The notes: generated by a model from the letters alone, not told the origin. Counted from the first letter of the stretch, positions 16,503 to 26,448 are shown. The stretch is 64,000 nt of DNA from Chloroflexota bacterium (GCA_024232355.1 JAAEPW010000499.1:1-64000), one strand, 5' to 3'. Program-made: numbers and translations.

Positions 16503-17723
16503 TTAGCCCGGTAAAAAGACCCGGAGCCAATTGAGCAAACGGTCACCAAAACCGGTGCCAGACCTGGGCAACTGGGGCCGTGAATCCGCCGTCAGGCCCC
16601 ACCCCATCAACCCTGCTCCCACCGCGTGGGCCGGGTTGGAAATCTTGTCCACCAGGCCGTGCATTTCTTGGGGCACGCCCACCCGCACCGGCAGATCGAG
16701 CACATCCCGTCCCAATTCCTGAACGCCGGCCAACTGCGCCGTACCGCCGCACAGCACAACTCCGGCGGGCAACAAGCCATCGTAGCCCGAGCGCTTGATC
16801 TCTTGTTTGACCATCTCTAAAATCTCTTCGATGCGCGCCTCGATGATCTCTGCCAGTTTCCAGCGCAGCACGGCCTGGCGGCTGTCTCCGCCAAAGGTTG
16901 AGACCGTAAACCGCTCCTCCGGCAACACACGAGAAGCGCGGGCGTGGCCGTGCGCAATCTTGACCTGCTCGGCCGCTTCCGGCGGCAATCGCAGGCCGAT
17001 GGCCACATCTCCAGTGACATACTCACCGCCTATCCCCAGCGTGACCGTGTGCCACACCGTACCGTCGATGAATATGGATAGATCAGTAGTGCCCGCGCCA
17101 ATATCAGCCAAGACGACGCCCATCTCGCGCTCGGTATCCGTCAAGACAGCATCACCGGCAGCGATGCCCGTCAGGACCAATTCGTCTATCTCCACCCCGG
17201 CCCGCTCCACGCACTTGACCAGATTCTGGATCAACGTGGTGGACCCAGTGACAATGTGAGCCTCAACCTCCAACCGGAAACCGTGCATCCCCACCGGATC
17301 GTGCACTCCGTTTTGCCCGTCCACAATGTACCCCCGAGGGATCACGTGCACGACCTCTTGGTTGTGCGGGACGGCGATGGCGTGTGCAGCATCCAACACG
17401 CGGTCCACGTCCTCGTGGGTGATGCCATGCTCACGGCGCGAAATGCCCACCACCCCGCGGCTGTTGAGCGACGAGAGATGCGTGCCACTCAATCCCACGT
17501 ACGCCCGCTCGATCTTGTATCCCGACGTACGTTCAGCCCGCTCGACCGAGGCAGTGATAGCGCCCGTGGCGTCGGTCACATTGCTCACCACACCCCTGCG
17601 CACTCCTCGGGAGGGCACCATTCCTACGCCGATCACGCGGACCTGCCCCACCTCGTCGACCTCGCCGACCAGGGTACACACTTTGCTGCTGCCTACGTCG
17701 ATGCCTACGATTGTACGTCCCAT
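16503..17723 (-). CDS. ftsA: FtsA, actin-like membrane anchor of FtsZ
   Basis: 406 residues. The actin-fold phosphate loops are GIDVGSSKVCTLVGEV at the N-terminus and ADIGAGTTDLSIF in the middle, and the C-terminal GVVLCGGTAQLAGV supplies the adenosine motif. The inserted 1C (SHS2) domain spans about 85-165. The last 15 residues (FGDRLLNWLRVFL) form an amphipathic membrane-targeting helix, as in other FtsA proteins. AGG precedes the ATG by about ten bases. It lies 32 bases downstream of ftsQ. Confidence 0.97.
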   Translation of the reverse strand: MGRTIVGIDVGSSKVCTLVGEVDEVGQVRVIGVGMVPSRGVRRGVVSNVTDATGAITASVERAERTSGYKIERAYVGLSGTHLSSLNSRGVVGISRREHGITHEDVDRVLDAAHAIAVPHNQEVVHVIPRGYIVDGQNGVHDPVGMHGFRLEVEAHIVTGSTTLIQNLVKCVERAGVEIDELVLTGIAAGDAVLTDTEREMGVVLADIGAGTTDLSIFIDGTVWHTVTLGIGGEYVTGDVAIGLRLPPEAAEQVKIAHGHARASRVLPEERFTVSTFGGDSRQAVLRWKLAEIIEARIEEILEMVKQEIKRSGYDGLLPAGVVLCGGTAQLAGVQELGRDVLDLPVRVGVPQEMHGLVDKISNPAHAVGAGLMGWGLTADSRPQLPRSGTGFGDRLLNWLRVFLPG

Positions 17724-17755
17724 AATTGAACCTGTGAATGGCGAATCTGCGAATC

Positions 17756-18562
17756 CTACCAGTCGTTCGTCAGCGAATAATAGGGCGCATCGGCAAAGCG
17801 CACGTCTATGAACTTGGGCACCAAACTCCGCGCCTCCAGGTCAGACGTCATCCGTTCCAACACTTGCAGCCGCTTGACCATTCCCGGCCCTTGCCCCAAG
17901 ACCACGAGCCAGCCTCGTTCATCTATAAAGACCAAACCCTGCGCTGGCACATACTCAAACTCGGACGCCACGTCTTGTCCGGTCGACCACAACTCGGTCA
18001 ACGCGATGCGCACGCGCTCGTCCAATCGACCATCCTCGCTCCGGGGCAGCGGCCCTCGCACTAACCAACCGTCCAACAGTGCCCCTTGCGCGTTAAAGAT
18101 AACGCCTTCCTCATCAATCCACCACAACAGCCCGCCTTCGTCCCACACAACCCTGGGCTGCCGTTCCACGACGACGATGGCACAATCCGCCGGTATCCGG
18201 CACTTGACCTGCGCGCTTCCGATGGTGGGCAGTGAATTCAAAATACGGTTCTCAACCCCAACAGGATGTGCCCACAAAATGTGTAATCCAGAAAGACCGC
18301 TGGCCTCGTAAATCTCATCCGGCGACACTCGAACCGCACCTACCACGTCCACGTGGCTGACGTAAAATCGGTCGTCAATAATCAGCCACATCGTCGCAGC
18401 GGTCAATACGGCCAGTAGTGCCAACAACGCCCCTCGCCGACTGGGCGATAGCGTCCGCGCTGCCGCCGGACGTCGCTGCACCGGCGTCCGGCCCCAAACC
18501 AATACGCCCGCCGATTCAAAGTTTTGCTTCTTTTTTCGCCCTCTCTTGGCCTTTTTTGCCAT
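17756..18562 (-). CDS. ftsQ: FtsQ, POTRA-domain division protein
   Basis: 268 residues. A basic cytoplasmic tail (MAKKAKRGRKKK) is followed by one membrane segment (about 44-63, GALLALLAVLTAATMWLII), a POTRA domain (FYVSHVDVVGAVRVSPDEIY...) and the beta domain. The variable C-terminus is extracytoplasmic. FtsQ/DivIB links early and late division proteins. GGGAGGG precedes the ATG. The position between ddl and ftsA is the classic one, which supports the call where sequence conservation is low. Confidence 0.92.
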   Translation of the reverse strand: MAKKAKRGRKKKQNFESAGVLVWGRTPVQRRPAAARTLSPSRRGALLALLAVLTAATMWLIIDDRFYVSHVDVVGAVRVSPDEIYEASGLSGLHILWAHPVGVENRILNSLPTIGSAQVKCRIPADCAIVVVERQPRVVWDEGGLLWWIDEEGVIFNAQGALLDGWLVRGPLPRSEDGRLDERVRIALTELWSTGQDVASEFEYVPAQGLVFIDERGWLVVLGQGPGMVKRLQVLERMTSDLEARSLVPKFIDVRFADAPYYSLTNDW

Positions 18563-18581
18563 CAGTCACCCTCCCGCCCAT

Positions 18582-19727
18582 TCATTGTCCATTGACTGCC
18601 GGTTGATACGAAGTCTCTGAGCGCTCCTTGTCCTGGTACCGTTCGACCGCCAACTCGATCAGCCGGTCGATCAACTCTGGATAAGGGATACCGCTCGCCT
18701 CCCACAACTTGGGATACATACTGATTGAGGTAAAACCTGGAATTGTGTTCACCTCGTTGACATACAACTCGCCCGTCTCGTCCGAGAGCAAAAAGTCGGC
18801 CCGGGCCATCCCGGCGCAGTCAATCACCTGGTAGACCTGTACCGCCAACTCGCGCACCCTCTCCGCCAACTCTGCCGAGATCGGGGCCGGGATCAACAAT
18901 TCCGACGCTTGTTCACCCTCGTCGAGATACTTGGATTCATAGCTGTAAAATTCGCGGCTGGGGATCACCTCTCCCGGTACCGAGGCGATCGGATCATCGT
19001 TGCCCAACACGCTCACCTCGATCTCGCGGGCCGCAGGCACAGACTCTTCGACGATCAACTTGCGGTCGTACCGGGCAGCATCGGCCAATCCGGCTGCCAG
19101 CTCTGCTCGATCGTGGCATTTACTGATGCCAACGCTGGAACCCATATTAGCCGGTTTGATAAATACCGGATAGTCAAACTGGGCCTCGATTTGATCCATC
19201 ACTCCATCCGGGTCCGCGTCCCACGCCTTGCGCTTGAACATCACGTCCTTAATGATGGGCAGGTTATGAGCCCGCATAATGTCCTTGAAAGCGCTCTTGT
19301 CCAACCCCAAGACCGAACCGATCACACCAGCGCCCACGTAGGGCAAACCGGCCAGTTCCAGCAATCCTTGCACCGTGCCGTCCTCGCCGTACGTTCCGTG
19401 CAACACTGGAAAGACGACGTCGAGTTCCGCCAGTTGCGTCGCCTCCACCGCCCGCTCCGTGTCCTGGAGCCGCATCAGGCCGCGCCGAGAGGGATCGCCC
19501 AGCAGTGCGGCGGGGCCACTAACAGTCGCATCGCCCGACTTGAGAGCCTTCATCGGGTTGCCCGAAGCGATCCAGCGGCCATCCTTGGTGATACCGATAG
19601 GCACGACCTCGTACTTTGTTTCGTCTATCGCGTTCATCACCGACTGGGCCGATGCCAACGACACCTCGTGCTCGCCCGACCGACCGCCAAATATCACGCC
19701 TACGCGAATCTTTGTCACTATTGCCAT
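18582..19727 (-). CDS. ddl: D-alanine--D-alanine ligase
   Basis: 381 residues, an ATP-grasp ligase that makes the D-Ala-D-Ala used by MurF. Motifs: GVIFGGRSGEHEVSLASA (substrate serine and glutamate), GTYGEDGTVQGLLELAG, FIKPANMGSSVGISK (ATP lysine) and YVNEVNTIPGFTSISMYPKL (metal ligands and omega loop). The YSKS-type lid read here as FYSYESKYLD fits D-Ala rather than D-lactate ligases. Its start overlaps the end of murB by ten bases, showing tight coupling. Confidence 0.97.
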   Translation of the reverse strand: MAIVTKIRVGVIFGGRSGEHEVSLASAQSVMNAIDETKYEVVPIGITKDGRWIASGNPMKALKSGDATVSGPAALLGDPSRRGLMRLQDTERAVEATQLAELDVVFPVLHGTYGEDGTVQGLLELAGLPYVGAGVIGSVLGLDKSAFKDIMRAHNLPIIKDVMFKRKAWDADPDGVMDQIEAQFDYPVFIKPANMGSSVGISKCHDRAELAAGLADAARYDRKLIVEESVPAAREIEVSVLGNDDPIASVPGEVIPSREFYSYESKYLDEGEQASELLIPAPISAELAERVRELAVQVYQVIDCAGMARADFLLSDETGELYVNEVNTIPGFTSISMYPKLWEASGIPYPELIDRLIELAVERYQDKERSETSYQPAVNGQ

Positions 19728-20656
19728 CCCACCAACTCGATCTCTAATTCCAAATCTATCCCAAATTGCCGCCGGACCTCGGCCCGAGCGTGTTCGATCA
19801 GTCCCATCACGTCCGCCGCCGTCGCGCCGCCGGTATTCATAAAGAAATTACCGTGCTGTTCCGAAATCTGCGCGCCGCTAACGCGGTAGCCGCGCAGCCC
19901 GGCCTGCTCGATGAGATAGCCTGCGTGGCTGTCTGGCGGGTTCTTGAACGTCGAGCCCATCGTCGCTCCCGATGGGTGGCGCGTCTTGCGCCATTCCAAA
20001 ATCTCATCCGCCCGTGCCGACAGCGCTCCGGGGTCACCTTTCTGCAACTCGAACGTCGTTGCCAGCACTACTTCACCTCGTGTTTCCCGCTTAATCCGAC
20101 TCAACCGATACTCAAACTCGAACCAATCAGCAGGCCGCTCCACGACCTCGCCATCCAGCCCCAGCACCGTCGCGCTGTGCAGCACACTGGCAATGTCCCC
20201 GTCAAAAGCGCCCGCGTTGCCTACTACCGCCCCGCCCACCGTTCCCGGCAGCCCCGCCGCCCATTCCAGCCCCGTCAGCCCGCGCCCGACCGTCTCTCGG
20301 GCCAATACAGACAACTGCGCACCGGCCTCGACCCGCGCCGCCTTTACGTTCTCTTTTTTGGCAAAGCCGAACTCGATGCGCGCTGCCCGATTGACGATCA
20401 TCAATCCACCCAGTCCACTGTCTGCGACTAATACGTTGCACCCACCGCCCAACATCCGCCAAATCACGCCGCTGGAGCGCGCCAGTTTCACGACCCGGAC
20501 CACCTCGTCCACATTGTCGCAGACAATCAGCAGGTCTACCGGGCCACCGACGCGCATCGCCGTGTGATGTGCCAATGGTTCGTCGCGCCGGACATTTGGT
20601 CCCAACGCCGCAGCCAGTGTATCCAAAACGGAGCTAATGGTATCTATCCTCCCCAC
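19718..20656 (-). CDS. murB: UDP-N-acetylenolpyruvoylglucosamine reductase
   Basis: 312 residues, an FAD enzyme that reduces enolpyruvyl-UDP-GlcNAc to UDP-MurNAc with NADPH. The FAD domain has HHTAMRVGGPVDLLIV, MLGGGCNVLVADSGLGG and GLEWAAGLPGTVGGAVVGNAG. The C-terminal catalytic serine lies in GSTFKNP, and the final acid is in the QHGNFFMNTG region. The short layout is that of type II (Gram-positive-like) MurB. It begins six bases after murC and overlaps ddl by ten bases. Confidence 0.97.
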   Translation of the reverse strand: MGRIDTISSVLDTLAAALGPNVRRDEPLAHHTAMRVGGPVDLLIVCDNVDEVVRVVKLARSSGVIWRMLGGGCNVLVADSGLGGLMIVNRAARIEFGFAKKENVKAARVEAGAQLSVLARETVGRGLTGLEWAAGLPGTVGGAVVGNAGAFDGDIASVLHSATVLGLDGEVVERPADWFEFEYRLSRIKRETRGEVVLATTFELQKGDPGALSARADEILEWRKTRHPSGATMGSTFKNPPDSHAGYLIEQAGLRGYRVSGAQISEQHGNFFMNTGGATAADVMGLIEHARAEVRRQFGIDLELEIELVGWQ

Positions 20657-20662
20657 CCAGTT

Positions 20663-22048
20663 TCATTGAACGTCCATCTCTAACAACTCGATCATCCACT
20701 TGCCAACCAGGTTCCCATCCCCCGCGCCCAACGTCAGTATCACGTCGCCGGGCTGCACCTCGGTACCCAACCAGACAAACGCCTCGTCTAACGACCGGGC
20801 AGCACGGGCATTGGGATGCCCCATCGCGGCCACCACGTCGGCACTGCTGATGTTCAGCGTGTCTGTTTCTCGGGCCGCATAGATGGGCAGCACGATCACG
20901 CGGTCGGCTATGCCGAATGACTGCGCAAAGTCGTCCAGCAGCGTCTTGGTGCGGCTGTAGGTGTGTGGCTGCCACACTGCCCAAAGCCGACGGCGATGAA
21001 ATCTTTGTTGCGCCGCCAAAAGCGTGGCCCGAATCGCCGTCGGATGATGTGCGTAATCATCCACTACGACCACATCCTCGACCTCACCCTTGACCTCGAA
21101 TCGCCGCCCCACCCCGTGGAACTCGGTCAGTGCTGACCGGGCCACATTGAAAGGCACACCAAGGGAATCCGCTACAGCCAGGGCCGCCAACGCGTTACTG
21201 GCATTGTGGGCGCCGGGCAATCGCAGTCGAACCAGCCCTAGCACCTCTCCAGCCCGCGTGACCAAGAAATCCACACCCCCAGCAAAGTTGGGCCGCACAT
21301 CCTCAGCCCGCCACTCTGCCCCTTCATCCAATCCAAAGAACGTCACTCCTCCCCCGGCAGTCCGCCGCTGTTCGCCAAGCGTCCGTGCCACCGGATCGTC
21401 CCAGCAGGTTGCCAACATCCCTTCATCCGGTACTAGGGCCACAAAATCTTGGAACGCGGCCTGGAAATCGTCAAAGGTTGGATAACAGTCTGGATGATCG
21501 TGCTCGACGTTGGTCACCACTGCCACCCTCGGCGTTAGGCTGAGAAAAGTGTGGTCGTACTCGTCCGCCTCAATGACAAACAATGAATTTTTCCCAGCAC
21601 GAGCATTAGTCTCCAACTCGGAAATTACGCCGCCGACGATAAAGGTCGGATCGCGCCCATCCGCCAGAAGGATAGAGACGATCATCGCCGTAGTCGTCGT
21701 CTTGCCTTTTGTCCCAGCGACGGCCACTCCCAGTCGCCCATCCATCATCTGGCCGAGAAAAGCGGGCCGCTTCCAAATCGGGATACCGGCTTCCTGCGCC
21801 ATCTGCAACTCGACGTTCGATGCAGGTACCGCCGAAGAAACGACGACCAACTCGGCACCATTTACATTCTCCACCTGGTGTCCCTCAAAGACACGAGCGC
21901 CATCCTGCGACAGCGCCTCCGCGACCGGCGAGAGCACCAAATCAGAGCCGGAAATCTCGGCTCCCTGTTCCATCAACACACGCGCGATAGCCGAAAGTCC
22001 GGCCCCGCCTATGCCGACAAAATGCACGTGCCTGCCATGAAATTGCAT
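20663..22048 (-). CDS. murC: UDP-N-acetylmuramate--L-alanine ligase
   Basis: 461 residues from the ATG at 22048 (GGAGGGAG just upstream; upstream in-frame codons have no family similarity). N-terminal HFVGIGGAGLSAIARVL, P-loop GTKGKTTTT (the usual GTHGKT has Lys for His here), EADEYDHTFL and the C-terminal VVDDYAHHPTAIRATL are MurC hallmarks. MurC adds L-alanine to UDP-MurNAc. A 151-base gap separates it from the CvpA-like gene, the longest gap inside this half of the cluster, so an internal promoter is possible. Confidence 0.97.
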   Translation of the reverse strand: MQFHGRHVHFVGIGGAGLSAIARVLMEQGAEISGSDLVLSPVAEALSQDGARVFEGHQVENVNGAELVVVSSAVPASNVELQMAQEAGIPIWKRPAFLGQMMDGRLGVAVAGTKGKTTTTAMIVSILLADGRDPTFIVGGVISELETNARAGKNSLFVIEADEYDHTFLSLTPRVAVVTNVEHDHPDCYPTFDDFQAAFQDFVALVPDEGMLATCWDDPVARTLGEQRRTAGGGVTFFGLDEGAEWRAEDVRPNFAGGVDFLVTRAGEVLGLVRLRLPGAHNASNALAALAVADSLGVPFNVARSALTEFHGVGRRFEVKGEVEDVVVVDDYAHHPTAIRATLLAAQQRFHRRRLWAVWQPHTYSRTKTLLDDFAQSFGIADRVIVLPIYAARETDTLNISSADVVAAMGHPNARAARSLDEAFVWLGTEVQPGDVILTLGAGDGNLVGKWMIELLEMDVQ

Positions 22049-22199
22049 GGCTCCCTCCATCCCCGCCAGAGAAAATCTCGTTTCGCTCACAGTCCCCGTC
22101 TCGGGGGCGTCGCCCCGAGGATAAAGCTTTGAGCGAATGTACTCCCTATACCACAAGGTACAGACAGTTTGATCGATAGATTATCCCTCGGCCAAAGCG

Positions 22200-22754
22200 T
22201 CAGATAAAGACGACAATCACAAACACAAAGGCCGCCGCCACTGCCACGTACAGCACCGCAGTCGAATCTGCAATCAGCTGTGGTGGCAAAGTTTGCATCA
22301 ATTCAGCCGATGAGGATCCAGGTGCGGGCGGCACGATCTCCCAGAGTCCGTCAGGGTTTTCAGGCGTAATCCCATAGTTGGCCGAATGGAGAAATGAAAA
22401 GATCGACCCTACGATGAGAAAACCATTGAGCACGCCCAAAAAGAAACCCAACAAGAGATCCTGCAGCCCCTCGCGGTTCAACTTTCCCAGTTTCGAGGAA
22501 AATTTCGGACCAGCATATCCAAACACGGCGAGGATAATGAACAGAATCCCACGAGTATAGAATTGACTCGCTTGGGGCCACTCGTTGAATCGTACCCCAA
22601 CCAACGGCAGCACAAAAGTAACCAGAACGTGCTCTACGAACAAGGCCAGGATCACACTAAAGGCCACAATAATCTCCTTGGCCCATCCACGCAGGCTGCC
22701 GATCAATCCGAACAGAATCAGCAAGCCACCAAATACGGTACTTATCGGTAACAT
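22200..22754 (-). CDS. CvpA-like membrane protein in the dcw cluster
   Basis: 184 residues with four membrane segments (about 5-25, 28-50, 68-85 and 100-125) plus a C-terminal one (165-184). The opening GGLLILFGLIGSLRGWAKEI matches the CvpA/colicin V production family, whose start is a similar G-x-RG-x-x-KE helix. Its role in the wall cluster is unknown. It begins two bases after the murG stop, with GAGGGAGG in the murG end as ribosome site. CvpA is not a standard dcw member, so this may be lineage-specific. Confidence 0.65.
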   Translation of the reverse strand: MLPISTVFGGLLILFGLIGSLRGWAKEIIVAFSVILALFVEHVLVTFVLPLVGVRFNEWPQASQFYTRGILFIILAVFGYAGPKFSSKLGKLNREGLQDLLLGFFLGVLNGFLIVGSIFSFLHSANYGITPENPDGLWEIVPPAPGSSSAELMQTLPPQLIADSTAVLYVAVAAAFVFVIVVFI

Positions 22755-22756
22755 GA

Positions 22757-23860
22757 TTACCTCCCTCTCTCAGGTATTGCCAATGCCAACAACTTGTCTG
22801 CCAACTGCGCTGCCGCGTCGGGGCGGGTCAGCGCCTGCATCCGGTCCGACATGCTTTGTAACACCGCCCGATCGCCCAACAATCGACGTACTGTGGGCAA
22901 CAACTCTACGGGCAACTGCGCGTCGTCCACTTGCTCTGCCGCCCCTCGACTAGCCAACCACTCGGCGTTGATTCGCTGGTAACGCCAAGCGTGCGGGTAT
23001 GGGACCAACACCGCGGGCAATCCGAAAAATGGCAACTCGCCCAACGTCGAAGCCCCGGCCCGGCAAACCGTCAGGTCCGCAGCGGCCAATGCGGCCCCCA
23101 TATCGTGCAGGTAGGAAAATGCATGGTAACGAGCCTGTAGCGCCAGGGGCAGCGATTCGCGCTGTTCTTCCACCCACGGCCAGTCTAATTTTCCACTCAC
23201 GTGTACCACCTGTGTCAGTTCCAACACCTGCTCCAATGATCCACTCAATGCCTGGTTGATACTGCGCGCTCCCGTGCTTCCGCCCATCACCAATAACACA
23301 TTCTCAGGCGACAATCCCAACGCCGCCCGCGCCTCGGCCCGATCAAGCCCTTGAAACTCGGCACGTACCGGGTAGCCCGTCACGACCACCTTGCGGGCCA
23401 GAAAATGAGCACACGAGTCATCCACCGTCACCGCTACTTGTTTCGCCAGACGAGCGATCGCGCGCACCGCCAGGCCAGGCTCAATATCGGGCAGATAGAC
23501 CAGGATGGGCACCCGCAGCGCCCAGGCCGCCAAAGCCACTGGCACGCTGGCGTACCCACCGGTCGCAAACATCGCCGCCGGTCGCTCCTGGCGTCCCAAC
23601 CGGTATGCGCTCCACCATCCCCGCGTCAATTTGATCAGGTTCTGTACTACCCGCCGGGGGGCCAATCCGTGCACTCCCCCCGCCGATACTCCCACAAAGC
23701 GCAAGCCAGCGTGCTCGGCCAACTGCTCTTCTACGCCACCCTCTCCACCGACGTACACAAATTGCACATCTGCACCGCTCTTAGCGGCGAGTGCTTGTAC
23801 GACGGCCAGGCCGGGATAGACGTGTCCCCCGGTTCCCCCACCTGCGATCCAAATTCGCAC
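22757..23860 (-). CDS. murG: MurG, lipid II-forming N-acetylglucosaminyltransferase
   Basis: 367 residues from a GTG at 23860 (AAAGGA eleven bases upstream). The first strand RIWIAGGGTGGHVYPGLAV is the donor-loop signature and cannot start later. Other motifs are LMVMGGSTGARSINQAL (here LLVMGGSTGARS) and CRAGASTLGELPFFGLPAVLVPYP, the UDP-GlcNAc site. MurG transfers GlcNAc to lipid I at the inner membrane face. Its 5' end overlaps the 3' end of ftsW by 80 bases, an unusually long overlap, in a different frame. Confidence 0.96.
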   Translation of the reverse strand: MRIWIAGGGTGGHVYPGLAVVQALAAKSGADVQFVYVGGEGGVEEQLAEHAGLRFVGVSAGGVHGLAPRRVVQNLIKLTRGWWSAYRLGRQERPAAMFATGGYASVPVALAAWALRVPILVYLPDIEPGLAVRAIARLAKQVAVTVDDSCAHFLARKVVVTGYPVRAEFQGLDRAEARAALGLSPENVLLVMGGSTGARSINQALSGSLEQVLELTQVVHVSGKLDWPWVEEQRESLPLALQARYHAFSYLHDMGAALAAADLTVCRAGASTLGELPFFGLPAVLVPYPHAWRYQRINAEWLASRGAAEQVDDAQLPVELLPTVRRLLGDRAVLQSMSDRMQALTRPDAAAQLADKLLALAIPERGR

Positions 23861-25058
23861 GCTGCCGACTGTCCTTTCTTCCTTTGGATTGCCCAAATCC
23901 GAGTTTATTCCGCGAGTCGCGCCTGCCGGTACGCTTGCCACGAGAAACGCTCAACAACAATCCGATCCCGGCCAGCGAAACAACCATCGCCGAGCCTCCA
24001 GCACTGATAAAGGGCAATGCCACTCCGGTAAAGGGAATCAACCCCGTCATCACTGCGATGTTGACCAGCGCCTGAAAAGCCAGCCAACACGTAACGCCGC
24101 ATGCTACCAAGGCCGCAAAAGCGTCGGGGGCCTCCACCGCGATCTTGAATCCGCGCCAGGTCAGGAGCACAAACAATCCAATCACGATCATGCTCCCCAT
24201 AAAGCCCAATTCTTCACCCAATACCGCAAAGATGCTGTCGGTGTGCGGAGTGGGCAGATAGCCCAACTTTTGCTCCCCTTGTCCTAATCCTACCCCGAAC
24301 AGCCCACCACTACCCATCGCGATCAGCGCTTGCTGAATGTGATGCCCAACGCGCGTCGGATCGCTCCAGGTCAGCACATAGTCGTCCACGCGCTGCCGAG
24401 CGTGGGGCAGTTGGTTGACCAACGCCAGAAACGTGACCCCACTGATGAGTCCCCCCCCGGCCAACTGGAGCACGTCGGCACCGGCGAAAAAGAACATTGC
24501 CAGCGCGGTCAACACGAGCAATACCGCCGTACTTACGTCTGGCTGCAACACAACCAGGCCAGCGATCACGCCGATCAATACGGCAAATGGGACCAATCCA
24601 TAGGTCACGTCGCGCACTTGCTCACCCTTGGAGGCCAACCAGGCCGCCACATAGATCACCATCACTGGTTTCACCAACTCGCCCGGCTGCACCGAACCGT
24701 CGAGAAACGAACGCCGCGCACCAAAACGATCATCTCCGATAAACAGTACCAGCAAGAGCAAGAACAATGCCCCACCCATCACCGGCACTGCCCATTGCTT
24801 CCATTGATCGTACGGGACAGCGGCAACCACCAGCATCACGATCAAGCCCGCGCCTGCCCAGATGAATTGACGAGACGCAATACGAAAGCTATTCTCGTAC
24901 ACCTGGTACGACCAATCAAAGGTCGCACTGTACACCATCATCAATCCGACGATGAGCAACCCAGCCACCACCAGCAGCAGCGCGTAATCAAAATTGACTC
25001 GCCTGCGCTTGGATCGTTTGGTTGATCGTTTTCCTTGTGTTTTTGCCCTTGCAGCCAC
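23781..25058 (-). CDS. ftsW: FtsW, septal SEDS peptidoglycan polymerase
   Basis: 425 residues from a GTG at 25058 (GAGG six bases upstream, just past the murD stop). After a basic N-terminus (KTQGKRSTKRSKRRR) come about ten membrane helices with the SEDS motifs: LVVLQPDVSTAVLL, GVGLGQGEQKLGYLPTPHTDSIFAVLGEELGF (quoted in part) and GLIPFTGVALPFISAGGS. It polymerises lipid II with its partner FtsI. The basic C-terminal tail of about 55 residues after the last helix overlaps the start of murG. Confidence 0.96.
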   Translation of the reverse strand: MAARAKTQGKRSTKRSKRRRVNFDYALLLVVAGLLIVGLMMVYSATFDWSYQVYENSFRIASRQFIWAGAGLIVMLVVAAVPYDQWKQWAVPVMGGALFLLLLVLFIGDDRFGARRSFLDGSVQPGELVKPVMVIYVAAWLASKGEQVRDVTYGLVPFAVLIGVIAGLVVLQPDVSTAVLLVLTALAMFFFAGADVLQLAGGGLISGVTFLALVNQLPHARQRVDDYVLTWSDPTRVGHHIQQALIAMGSGGLFGVGLGQGEQKLGYLPTPHTDSIFAVLGEELGFMGSMIVIGLFVLLTWRGFKIAVEAPDAFAALVACGVTCWLAFQALVNIAVMTGLIPFTGVALPFISAGGSAMVVSLAGIGLLLSVSRGKRTGRRDSRNKLGFGQSKGRKDSRQRANLDRRWGNRGTRLSRPGRRTSTRR

Positions 25059-25071
25059 GATAATCCTCGTA

Positions 25072-26448
25072 TTAGAGTGCGCGTACCAGTTCCTTGAACC
25101 GGTCACCGCGCTCGGCGAAATCACGAAAGGCGTCGAAACTGGTGCCGCCAGGCGAGAGCAAGACCACGTCACCGGGCCGGGCGATCTTTGCTGCCGTCGC
25201 CACCGCATCTTTTAGCGTTTCCACCTGCGTGATTTTCTCCAACGTCACTGCGTGCCCGTTACCACTAGTCCCCCGCTTTTTGCGTCCCACCTTCCGCGCG
25301 ATCATCGGTCCGGCCTCGCCAAAGGTGATCAACTGCCGCACCCGCTGCGGAGCCTCTTGAGCGAACTCGCCCCAGGGCAAATCCTTGTCGCGCCCACCGG
25401 CCAACAGGACAATCGGCTCGTCAAACGAACGTAGCGCCGCCAGCGACCGTTCCGGGGCAGTGGCCATGGAATCATTGTACCAGTGCACACCCGTAAACTC
25501 TCGCACCAACTCTATCCGGTGTTCGACGCCCGTGAACGTCGTGGCGACCTGCCGCATCGCCTCTACGGGCACGCCAACGGCCCCGGCCAACGTACACGCG
25601 GCCAATATATTCAACAGGTTGTGACGCCCTCGCAGTTTCACTTCCGGAACCAGACAAATTTGACGATCACCATTCGCCAGGCGCAGCGTCAAATCGCCGT
25701 TCGTTTTGTATGCCCCTTCCTCCACCTCGGCCCCACCGCTGAACCAGAGCAAATGAGCAGCGGTCTTGATCGCCAATGACCGGGCGTTGGCGTCGTCATA
25801 GCCCAAAACCGCCAGGTCCTCCGACTTTTGATGAGCAACAATGTTGCGCTTGGCTGCAATGTATGCATCCATCGTCTTGTGACGATCCAGATGGTTGGGC
25901 GTGATATTGAGCACTGCCGCGACGTGCGGGCTGGTCGTCATCAACTCTAGTTGAAAGCTCGAAAGCTCCATCACCACCCGGTCATCGGGCCGAATCTGGT
26001 CCAGATCGGTGATGAGGGGATTCCCGATATTGCCCCCCACCCACGTCTGCGCTGTCGCTCGACACATCTCTCCAACCAGCGCTGTCGTCGTCGTTTTACC
26101 AGCCGAACCGGTGATACCGATGACGGGAGCTGGGCAGCGATCCAAAAATATCTGCGCGTCGTTGCTCAACGGTATGGAGCGTTGCTGCGCCTCTGTGACG
26201 ATGGGAATGTCTAACGGTACGCCGCCGCTGATGCACAACAAATCCGCTCCCTTGAGCAAATTCATCGGGTGCTTGCCCAACACGTACCGGATCGGCAAAT
26301 CTGCCAATTCGGCCAATGGGTCAGCCAATGCGGCCTTGTTCCGCATATCCGAGACCGTCACCTCGGCCCCAACCTGGGCCAGGAAGCGCGCCAAAGCCGT
26401 TCCCTGCCGCGCCAGACCGAGAACCACTACTCGCTTGCCTGCTAACAT
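25072..26448 (-). CDS. murD: UDP-N-acetylmuramoylalanine--D-glutamate ligase
   Basis: 458 residues from the ATG at 26448, chosen because the fold starts there (MLAGKRVVVLGLARQGTALA); the upstream extension is a shadow. P-loop GITGSAGKTTTTALVG, the central LNITPNHLDRHKTMDAYIAAK and the C-terminal VLLSPGGTSFDAFRDFAERG are MurD signatures. It adds D-glutamate to UDP-MurNAc-L-Ala. It lies 25 bases after the small 87-residue gene and 13 bases before ftsW. Confidence 0.96.
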   Translation of the reverse strand: MLAGKRVVVLGLARQGTALARFLAQVGAEVTVSDMRNKAALADPLAELADLPIRYVLGKHPMNLLKGADLLCISGGVPLDIPIVTEAQQRSIPLSNDAQIFLDRCPAPVIGITGSAGKTTTTALVGEMCRATAQTWVGGNIGNPLITDLDQIRPDDRVVMELSSFQLELMTTSPHVAAVLNITPNHLDRHKTMDAYIAAKRNIVAHQKSEDLAVLGYDDANARSLAIKTAAHLLWFSGGAEVEEGAYKTNGDLTLRLANGDRQICLVPEVKLRGRHNLLNILAACTLAGAVGVPVEAMRQVATTFTGVEHRIELVREFTGVHWYNDSMATAPERSLAALRSFDEPIVLLAGGRDKDLPWGEFAQEAPQRVRQLITFGEAGPMIARKVGRKKRGTSGNGHAVTLEKITQVETLKDAVATAAKIARPGDVVLLSPGGTSFDAFRDFAERGDRFKELVRAL

